NCBI GenBank assembly: GCA_041744735.1
Contig: JBGTKH010000421.1
Location: 1-5,517 of the forward strand
From: JBGTKH01 sp041744735
GTDB lineage: Bacteria > Planctomycetota > Planctomycetia > Pirellulales > Pirellulaceae
DNA: 5,517 nucleotides
Direction of reading: 5' to 3'
Under the pieces are notes generated by a model. It was not told where the DNA came from. It searched no databases and was given only the letters and a program-made list of their open reading frames with translations. Below are positions 1 to 5,097 of the stretch, piece by piece. How positions within the stretch are numbered: position 1 is the first letter of the stretch; each line of letters starts with the position of its first letter. A program made the position numbers and the translations under genes.

Positions 1-695
1 TGCTGGTGGGCGAAGGGGCGCTGCGGTTCGCGCTGGCCAACGGGTTCGTCGAAGAAAACTTGCTCACGGACAAGGCGCGGCGGATGTGGTTGTATTGGAA
101 GCGCACGCGCTCCACTCGCGACGATTGGCTGCCGCCGGCCGACGGCGAAACCGACTTGGACGTGCAGCAGTGGTTCGAGAAACATTTTTACGGTTCGCGT
201 GCCGGCCAGCAATCCAGTGTTACTCCGCGTTTGGAAGAGGGCGGCACGGTGCACTGCGCGGCAATCGATTCCAACGGCGATCTCGCGTGTTGCACCAGCA
301 CCAGCGGCCACGCCTTTAAGCTGGCGGGCCGAGTGGGCGATTCGCCGATCCTGGGCGCGGGCCTGTACGTCGACAACGACGTCGGCTCGTGCGGCAGCAT
401 CGGGCACGGTGAAGCCAACCTGGAACATCTCTCGTCTTTTCTGGCGGTCGAACTGATGCGCAGCGGCATGTCCCCCGCCGAGGCCGGCCTGGCCGTGCTG
501 CGCCGCGTCGCCGCCAAGACTCGCCCCGACCAACGCGACGCTCAAGGCCGCCCCACGTTCAACCTGCAGCTTTACCTGCTGGCCAAAGACGGCACCCACG
601 CCGGCGTCGCCATGTGGGGCCCAAAGAGAATCGCCGTGAGCGACCACCAAGGCACGCGGCTGGAAAATTGCCTCTCACTGTTTCAGCGAGAGTGA
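1..695 (+). CDS. Glycosylasparaginase-like Ntn hydrolase (N4-(beta-N-acetylglucosaminyl)-L-asparaginase family), 5' partial
   Basis: This family hydrolyses the amide bond between GlcNAc and asparagine, or related beta-aspartyl bonds, after self-cleavage into alpha and beta subunits. The reading frame is open to the window edge (LVGEGALRFA...), so the start codon and the first part of the alpha subunit are missing; the GTG at 6 is internal. Counting from that GTG as residue 1, the beta subunit begins at Thr81 (codon 246-248, in GGTVHCAAID). TSTSG (97-101) and RVGDSP (109-114) follow at exactly the spacing of human AGA (Thr206, Thr224, Arg234, Asp237), without gaps. Two departures stand out: Gly instead of Asp precedes the nucleophile, and the position of human Thr257 is Ile132 (SIGHGE). 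The C-terminal part (FNLQLYLLAKDG...) fits the family. The gene ends with TGA at 693-695 and faces the next gene convergently. The family call is secure; activity and exact substrate are not. Confidence 0.9.
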   Translation, partial: LVGEGALRFALANGFVEENLLTDKARRMWLYWKRTRSTRDDWLPPADGETDLDVQQWFEKHFYGSRAGQQSSVTPRLEEGGTVHCAAIDSNGDLACCTSTSGHAFKLAGRVGDSPILGAGLYVDNDVGSCGSIGHGEANLEHLSSFLAVELMRSGMSPAEAGLAVLRRVAAKTRPDQRDAQGRPTFNLQLYLLAKDGTHAGVAMWGPKRIAVSDHQGTRLENCLSLFQRE

Positions 696-701
696 GAGTT
701 T
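672..701 (+). terminator. Possible weak hairpin terminator at the end of the asparaginase gene
   Basis: An exact 8-bp inverted repeat, CTCTCACT (672-679) and AGTGAGAG (691-698), has an 11-nt loop and is followed by only three T residues. It overlaps the stop codon at 693-695. It is the only terminator-like structure between the two convergent genes, but the T tract is short and the stem is modest, so it may not work as a terminator. Confidence 0.25.
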
Positions 702-718
702 CGCGGTCGGCTAAGTGA

Positions 719-934
719 CTACATCGAATTGACATCGTCCTGTAGCCGAATAATCCGCTGAATATGCCTCTCGACTCGCGAATCCGAAACCGTTTCCCCT
801 TTCAAGGCCCAAGCATCGAGTGCCAACTGCCACATCATGCCGATGCGTTCGGCGGGTGTGGTATCCGCTAGATCTCGCTCGGTGCCTTGGTCGCTCAGCT
901 TGCTGATGCGTATGGTGCGATCTGGATCGCTCAT
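719..934 (-). CDS. Small conserved-looking hypothetical protein, 71 aa
   Basis: This short acidic/basic mixed protein has no signal peptide or membrane segment. Its core, TPAERIGMMWQLALDAWALKG (residues 26-46 with a leading Thr), is followed by a basic helix, SRVERHIQRIIRL. This resembles small planctomycete proteins of the pattern T-x-E-R-x-x-M-x-W-x-L, which I recall as sometimes paired with toxin-like genes; that is memory, not a search result. The ATG at 934 is chosen over the longer start at 997 because the extra 21 residues read through the inserted element that begins at 984, and because MSDPDRTIRIS looks like a natural N-terminus. A weak GGA lies about 10 nt upstream. The gene ends with TAG at 719-721. 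No partner gene is adjacent: downstream is the convergent asparaginase and upstream are repeats. Function unknown; that it is a real gene is moderately likely. Confidence 0.6.
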   Translation of the reverse strand: MSDPDRTIRISKLSDQGTERDLADTTPAERIGMMWQLALDAWALKGETVSDSRVERHIQRIIRLQDDVNSM

Positions 935-983
935 GCATTCATTCCACTTCAGAGCCTGTGTAGCTGCAACGCCAACCGACGGT

Positions 984-1066
984 GGGTAGTGGTACAAGTT
1001 GCCGTAGCGGAAGTGGTGACACTTCCGAAGTCTAACGACTTCGGCTACTAAAATGTACCACTACCC
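984..1066. mobile_element. 83-bp MITE-like element with 13-bp perfect terminal inverted repeats
   Basis: The ends GGGTAGTGGTACA (984-996) and TGTACCACTACCC (1054-1066) are exact inverted repeats, flanked on both sides by GACGGT. The interior has no coding capacity but is itself palindromic. GTAGCGGAAGT (1004-1014) pairs with ACTTCGGCTAC (1038-1048) with one mismatch, and CCGAAGT (1025-1031) pairs with the overlapping ACTTCGG (1038-1044). No transposase is present, so any movement would need one supplied elsewhere. It could instead be a REP-like hairpin unit. It lies about 50 bp upstream of the small gene's start. Confidence 0.65.
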
Positions 1067-1072
1067 GACGGT

Positions 1073-1225
1073 GGGTAGTGTCCCAACATCGTATTGCTAA
1101 CGAAAATGAACGAGGGGTGGCTGGGGCTGAGTCCGCGACGCCCCAGCTTGCGCCTCGCTGGGGCTTCGCGGACTCAGCCCCAGCCACCCAAAACTGCTCA
1201 GCAACACAATGTTGGGACACTACCC
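1073..1225. mobile_element. 153-bp MITE-like element with 17-28-bp terminal inverted repeats
   Basis: The ends GGGTAGTGTCCCAACAT (1073-1089) and ATGTTGGGACACTACCC (1209-1225) are perfect 17-bp inverted repeats. They extend inward to 28 bp (1073-1100 against 1198-1225) with three mismatches. GACGGT flanks both sides. The element shares its first eight bases with the neighbouring 83-bp element but otherwise differs from it. The interior is a long GC-rich hairpin with no plausible gene. This is a non-autonomous element by structure; the transposase family cannot be named from these ends. Confidence 0.7.
1115..1189. repeat. Long internal hairpin of the 153-bp element
   Basis: Positions 1115-1138 are the exact reverse complement of 1166-1189 (24 bp). 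Pairing continues inward with one mismatch (1139 against 1165) through CCCCAGC (1141-1147) and GCTGGGG (1157-1163), giving a 33-bp stem with 32 matches and a 9-nt loop. The stem is nearly free of decay, which suggests either recent spread or selection for structure. There is no T tract on either strand, so it does not look like a normal intrinsic terminator. Confidence 0.85.
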
Positions 1226-1390
1226 GACGGTGCTGAAAAGTTCGAATTCAATACACGAAGAAGTACCGAGTACTGAGTACTGCACGTTTCGACGGCACGT
1301 CACCGCTTGAGCTTTCTCGTTGGCGATGCGGTTAACAAGTGACGCTGCCGCGCTGTAATGGGTTTGCACGACAAGCAGGGCTGCTCGTCG
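1226..1390. other. Gene-free gap downstream of the ABC ATPase gene, with a heptamer repeat
   Basis: No coding region is convincing here. The only clear structure is three tandem heptamers, AGTACCG (1262-1268), AGTACTG (1269-1275) and AGTACTG (1276-1282), each containing AGTAC. Just after the ATPase stop codon, an imperfect palindrome at 1368-1388 pairs ACGA with TCGT and GCAG with CTGC. It has almost no loop and no T tract, so I do not call it a terminator. Confidence 0.5.
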
Positions 1391-2317
1391 CTACGTGACC
1401 AAGCCTTTGGTGACCAGCATAAACACGTCTTCCAGCGTGGGGTCTTTTTCGCCGAAGCTGCGGATGCCGACGCCTTGGGAAACGAGTTGATCGAGCAGTT
1501 GGGCGACGCCGTTGTCGTCGGTTTCCAGTTCCACCGTGGCGCTGTGGTCGGTTACCTGCACGTCGCGCGTGTGAGGCGAACTGCGCAGGATCGATAGGCC
1601 GATGTCCATGTTCGACGTGAACTTGACCACCACCATGCGGTTGCCGCGGATGCGGCGGTAAACTTCATCAATGGGGCCGTGCATCAGCAGTTGCCCGAGC
1701 TCGATGATGCCGATGCTGGTGCAGCAGTCGGCCAGTTCGGTCAGGATGTGGCTGGAGATGAGGATCGTTTTGCCCATGCGGCGCAGCTCTTTCAGCAGCG
1801 CCTTGACCTCGATGCGGGCCCGCGGGTCCAGGCCGCTGGTCGGTTCGTCCAGGATCAGCACGGGCGGATCGTGCACCAGCGTCTTGGCCAGACACAGCCG
1901 CTGCTTCATGCCGCGCGACAGGCCATTGACGAAATCGTTGCGCTTGTGGGCCAGGTCGAGCAGCTCCAGCACGTCGCCGATCACCTGTTTGCGTTTGGTG
2001 CGGCCGATGCGGTACGCGACGGCGAAAAAGTCCAGGAATTCCCAGACGCGCATGCCGTCGTACACGCCGAAGTTGTCGGGCATGTAGCCCACACAGCGGC
2101 GCACGTTCATCGGGTCGCGCGTAACGCTGTGCCCGTTGACGATCCCCTCGCCGCGGCTGGCCTTCAGCAGCGTGGCCAGAAAGCGGATGCTCGTGCTCTT
2201 ACCGGCGCCGTTAGGCCCGATGAACCCGAACATCTCGCCCGCCTCGATCTTCAGGTTCAGCCGCTCCACCGCCGTGAAGTCGCCGTAGTCTTTGCCGAAA
2301 TCGATGAGTTCGATCAT
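1391..2317 (-). CDS. ABC transporter ATP-binding protein (ABC-2 / CcmA type)
   Basis: This 308-residue cytoplasmic ATPase would power an ABC exporter. Motifs in order are Walker A GPNGAGKST (34-42), Q-loop region GYMPD (77-81), signature LSRGM (133-137), Walker B VLILDEP (153-159), D-loop SGLD (161-164) and switch His190 in SSH. After about residue 225 comes a small alpha/beta C-terminal domain ending in LEDVFMLVTKG, usual for drug- or export-type ABC-2 ATPases. The catalytic Glu follows the Walker B Asp, so hydrolysis should be possible. Oddities are Asp81 where the Q-loop Gln normally sits and the LSRGM signature instead of LSGGQ; both look like subfamily traits. The ATG at 2317 gives a natural start (MIELIDFGKDYG), though only a distant AGGTG lies upstream. 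The gene lies 206 bp downstream of the large membrane-anchored protein gene on the same strand and may be cotranscribed. No permease is in the window, and the substrate is unknown. Confidence 0.95.
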   Translation of the reverse strand: MIELIDFGKDYGDFTAVERLNLKIEAGEMFGFIGPNGAGKSTSIRFLATLLKASRGEGIVNGHSVTRDPMNVRRCVGYMPDNFGVYDGMRVWEFLDFFAVAYRIGRTKRKQVIGDVLELLDLAHKRNDFVNGLSRGMKQRLCLAKTLVHDPPVLILDEPTSGLDPRARIEVKALLKELRRMGKTILISSHILTELADCCTSIGIIELGQLLMHGPIDEVYRRIRGNRMVVVKFTSNMDIGLSILRSSPHTRDVQVTDHSATVELETDDNGVAQLLDQLVSQGVGIRSFGEKDPTLEDVFMLVTKGLVT

Positions 2318-2363
2318 ATCTGTGCAATCACCTGTCCACTATTTCAAACCGGATGCGAGAAAG

Positions 2364-2482
2364 CCACTGGCTTCACGCCAGTGGATGCTTACGTTCATCC
2401 TAGCTTTGTCAAAGTTACAAAGTGGGGTAAGCATCCTGCTTGCCGACGTCTTCGCCTCGTCGCTCGCAAGCTGGAAGCTTAC
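2364..2482. repeat. Interlocking inverted repeats between the two ABC-region genes
   Basis: Three pairings are visible in the 206-bp gap. CCACTGGC (2364-2371) pairs with GCCAGTGG (2377-2384). GGATGCTTAC (2383-2392) pairs exactly with GTAAGCATCC (2427-2436), enclosing a smaller stem, CTTTGT (2404-2409) with ACAAAG (2417-2422). GTAAGCATCCTGCTTGC (2427-2443) pairs with GCAAGCTGGAAGCTTAC (2466-2482) with two mismatches in 17. The segment 2427-2436 is shared by the last two, so they exclude each other. The words resemble dispersed intergenic repeats I associate with planctomycetes; an attenuator-like role for the downstream ATPase gene is only a possibility. Confidence 0.7.
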
Positions 2483-2523
2483 GCCACGAAACACGGCATT
2501 GTATCCGACGACACTCACCTTCA

Positions 2524-5097
2524 TTATTCCGGGAACAGGTTCGGTTCGGGGTCCGTTTCGGTTTGGGGCGTGATGGTCAGCACGTCCGCTTTGCTGTTCT
2601 TGTCCGGCAGCGTGTCGGGCATGGGGCCGTAACGCACATGGACCAGCACCAGCGTGCGGAGCGTGGACTGCGAAGCTTTGGGCCAGATCGCTACGCCGGG
2701 CAGTTCCTCGTCGGTCCAACCAATCAGCCGCACATCGCCGCGATTCAGCCGCAGCCGCTGGGAGGCCAACGCGACCAGCGACGCCAAACTGACTTCGCCT
2801 TGCTGGCCCGCGCCGGACATGGTGGCCGATTCGTCCCACTTATCCACGCGCGGCTGATTATCGGCAGCCGCACCGAAACGTAGCGGCGCCGTGGATTTCG
2901 CTGCCACACCGCCGACCCACGCGGCCTCGATCTGTCCGCTGTCCAATCGCCGCAACACACCCACGTCCTGTAGCACGAGATGGCTGTTGTTGGCAAGCTG
3001 GTACCCGTCATCTTCGTTTCCGATCAATTGAAAACCGCCGCCCAGATTTAGCATTTGCTCGCAGTGCACGAGCCCAGTCGAGTTCGAATCGACTTGAAAG
3101 CCGCGCAGGCTGACCTCTTTGTCGCGGCGGAAGCTGACCGCGCGCGATGTTTGCTTCAGCCGCAGTTGCATCGTTGGATCGGCCGAGAACGGTTGAGCCA
3201 GCGCCGACGGGTCCTCGAACTCCAAATCGTAGCCCGTCGAAAGCGAAGTGTAGAGCGCCGTGTAGCGCGTCAAATGCGCGCGGCCGTACTGGCCTTGCAC
3301 TTCGAGCACCGCGATCTCCGTGCGGCTGCGCGCGAAGCCGATGTCGAGCTGCGCCATGCGCACCACGGCGATCGCTCCCACGATGGCGATCAGCGGTGCC
3401 GCCACCCACGCCCATTCCACGCGGCCGATCACCCGGAACACAGCCCAGTTGACCGGCACCAGCACGAGCAAGTAACCGGCCAGCACCTGGGCCACAAACT
3501 GAGCCCGCGGGACCGAAATCCCAGCCGCGTCTTTCAGCGACCGCCGCGCCGCGTCGGCCGATCCGCTGAAATCGTTCCAGCCGCCGACGCCCGCGCCCGG
3601 TGCCGCACGGAAGCCCGAGAAGTGCGGATCGTCCGTCTCCGGGTCCATCGTCGATGGCGAGGGCGGCGGCTGGCGAATTAACTCGCCGGTGAATGGATCA
3701 ACTTCCAATTCGCCTGGTATTTCGATTTCGGGAGGTCTGTCGGGCAGCCCCGTTGCTGCTATGCCGGGCAGGTAGCCGATGTCGCGAGTGAAGTATCGCA
3801 GCGTGCTGACCAAGCGCGCGTCTTTCACCAGCGCCGGGTGATCGGCCCACACGACTTGCGGGCCGTAATTCACTTCTCGAAATTCTCGCCGAGGGCGGCG
3901 CAGCAGACAACCGTTGAAGAACCCGTCGTAGTTGGGCCAGTTAACTAATTGCCGATTCGTCTGTGAGAGCGAAAACGCGGTGACCACAATCCGCCCGCGG
4001 CCCACTCGACGCTCGGCCACCAAGTTGCCCGTGTGTGGCGCGAAGGCCACGTCGGGATGTTCGTCAAGCTTTAACTCGATACCTAGCGGCGGCCGTTCTG
4101 CGATCACGTCCAATGTACGCCGTTCGCCTTGTCGCTTCGCTTCCGGCAGCGACCAGTAGTCGTTGATCTCGTCGAAGTCACTTTGTTGCAGTTCGACAGT
4201 CTCGACTTTTTCCGCCGGCAGGTACGGGGCCAGGAAGCTGCCCTTGAGCATGTCCAGCGAATTGGGGCCGCTGACGATCAATTGTCCGCCCCAATGCAGC
4301 CAATCGAGCATCGCCAACTGTTGGTCCGGATTGAATTGGTTGGGATCGACTTCGTCCCACAGAATGTACGCGATGCCGGTCCACGTCAGCGGATGCGACG
4401 GCAGCGGCACGCCGCGATCCAACAGCGGCAGCACGACGCGATAATAGGTAACTTGGCTCTCGTCGATAAACTCATCCGCGATCGGCATCACGGAATCGAG
4501 CCGCTTGACGTAGCCGTAGTTGTTCGCGTTGCTCGATAGCACGACGAAGAAATATTCGTGGGCGGGTAGCGGCGTCGTGGGCTGCATCGCGCCCGTAACT
4601 TCACGACCGCCACGTGCCGCACGCAGCTTGCTCTGCAGCCAAACTTGCGAGCTGCCCTGTTGCATGCGATGCGGGATGAAGTAAGTCATCTCGAAGTGTT
4701 TGACCTCGCCCTTAGGCAGCGACGCCGGCCGCGACATGAGCAGATGAAACGGCGTGTGCTCGACGTCGATCGGCTGGCCGTTACGATCGACCGAGGCAGA
4801 TTCCAACTCGGCCTGAAAATCAAAGTTGTTGGCCCGCATTTGCTGTGCGGCCGTGATCCAGTGGCCGGGTTTGACTAGATTCTGCGGCGACGACGGGTCG
4901 CTGGGCTGCACCGTGACGCGGGCGACCTCGAAATCGTCCTTCGGCTTCTCCTTCTTCTTTTTCTTCTTCTCTTCGTCTTCGCGTTTCTTCTTAGCAACTG
5001 GGTCTTCCGGGCGGCAACCGCTGCAACCCGGCAACGTCGCCGTCAGCAGCACGCCGAAGCATACCAGCAGCGTTACATGCAGGGAGAGCGGTTTCAT
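2524..5097 (-). CDS. Large membrane-anchored extracytoplasmic protein with lipoprotein-type signal, probable ABC-system accessory protein
   Basis: This is an 857-residue protein with no enzyme family I can name. From the ATG at 5097: signal peptide with hydrophobic core, and lipobox-like LPGC with Cys at 25; a Lys/Glu-rich linker at about 36-54; a beta-rich region; a Rossmann/GATase-like stretch (LDWLHWGGQLIVSGP, 264-278) of the kind found in ABC accessory proteins; and RRVGRGRIVVTAFSLS (363-378). A Pro-rich linker and WNDFSGSADAAR (507-518) follow. Two membrane segments lie at about 534-558 and 562-582, joined by an Arg-bearing turn (VIGRVEW), then a beta-rich C-terminal domain of about 275 residues. 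The positive turn suggests both large parts face the periplasm. A TTG at 5103 is an alternative start two codons upstream; the frame closes at TGA 5131-5133. No Shine-Dalgarno sequence is placed for either start. Its neighbour, the ATPase gene downstream, suggests a role in an export or envelope system; this is inference. Confidence 0.85.
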   Translation of the reverse strand: MKPLSLHVTLLVCFGVLLTATLPGCSGCRPEDPVAKKKREDEEKKKKKKEKPKDDFEVARVTVQPSDPSSPQNLVKPGHWITAAQQMRANNFDFQAELESASVDRNGQPIDVEHTPFHLLMSRPASLPKGEVKHFEMTYFIPHRMQQGSSQVWLQSKLRAARGGREVTGAMQPTTPLPAHEYFFVVLSSNANNYGYVKRLDSVMPIADEFIDESQVTYYRVVLPLLDRGVPLPSHPLTWTGIAYILWDEVDPNQFNPDQQLAMLDWLHWGGQLIVSGPNSLDMLKGSFLAPYLPAEKVETVELQQSDFDEINDYWSLPEAKRQGERRTLDVIAERPPLGIELKLDEHPDVAFAPHTGNLVAERRVGRGRIVVTAFSLSQTNRQLVNWPNYDGFFNGCLLRRPRREFREVNYGPQVVWADHPALVKDARLVSTLRYFTRDIGYLPGIAATGLPDRPPEIEIPGELEVDPFTGELIRQPPPSPSTMDPETDDPHFSGFRAAPGAGVGGWNDFSGSADAARRSLKDAAGISVPRAQFVAQVLAGYLLVLVPVNWAVFRVIGRVEWAWVAAPLIAIVGAIAVVRMAQLDIGFARSRTEIAVLEVQGQYGRAHLTRYTALYTSLSTGYDLEFEDPSALAQPFSADPTMQLRLKQTSRAVSFRRDKEVSLRGFQVDSNSTGLVHCEQMLNLGGGFQLIGNEDDGYQLANNSHLVLQDVGVLRRLDSGQIEAAWVGGVAAKSTAPLRFGAAADNQPRVDKWDESATMSGAGQQGEVSLASLVALASQRLRLNRGDVRLIGWTDEELPGVAIWPKASQSTLRTLVLVHVRYGPMPDTLPDKNSKADVLTITPQTETDPEPNLFPE
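4945..4974. repeat. 30-nt uninterrupted pyrimidine tract encoding the Lys/Glu linker
   Basis: On the plus strand all 30 bases are C or T; on the coding (minus) strand it is an A/G tract of AAG, AAA and GAG/GAA codons. It encodes the highly charged linker just after the lipobox of the large protein. Such near-repetitive codon runs are prone to length change by slippage, so linker length may vary between strains. Confidence 0.7.

Larger units (their letters stand above)
978..1231. repeat. Three direct copies of GACGGT framing two mini-elements
   Basis: GACGGT occurs at 978-983, 1067-1072 and 1226-1231, directly abutting the outer ends of both terminal-inverted-repeat elements. This is the pattern expected of 6-bp target-site duplications. 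Removing both elements and two copies would restore a simple sequence, CCAACC-GACGGT-GCTGAA. The duplication is seen directly; that it arose by transposition is inferred. Confidence 0.75.

Noticed and set aside
719..997. Longer start (92 codons) for the small minus-strand gene
   Set aside because: The extra N-terminus runs through 935-997, which includes the terminal repeat of the inserted element starting at 984; the ATG at 934 is more natural.
1032..1276. Short open frames on both strands across the mini-elements
   Set aside because: They only read the hairpin arms of the elements; no protein-like composition and no start context.
1368..1388. Palindrome just after the ATPase stop codon as a terminator
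   Set aside because: The stem is interrupted, the loop is nearly absent and no T tract follows on the minus strand.
1679..2632. Long 317-codon open frame on the plus strand
   Set aside because: It lies antisense to the ABC ATPase gene, whose motifs are unmistakable, and its His/Gln/Ala/Val-rich composition is typical of a frame mirrored from a GC-rich gene.
3055..3681. 208-codon open frame on the plus strand
   Set aside because: It is antisense to the large membrane-anchored protein, Arg/His-rich, with no recognisable domain.
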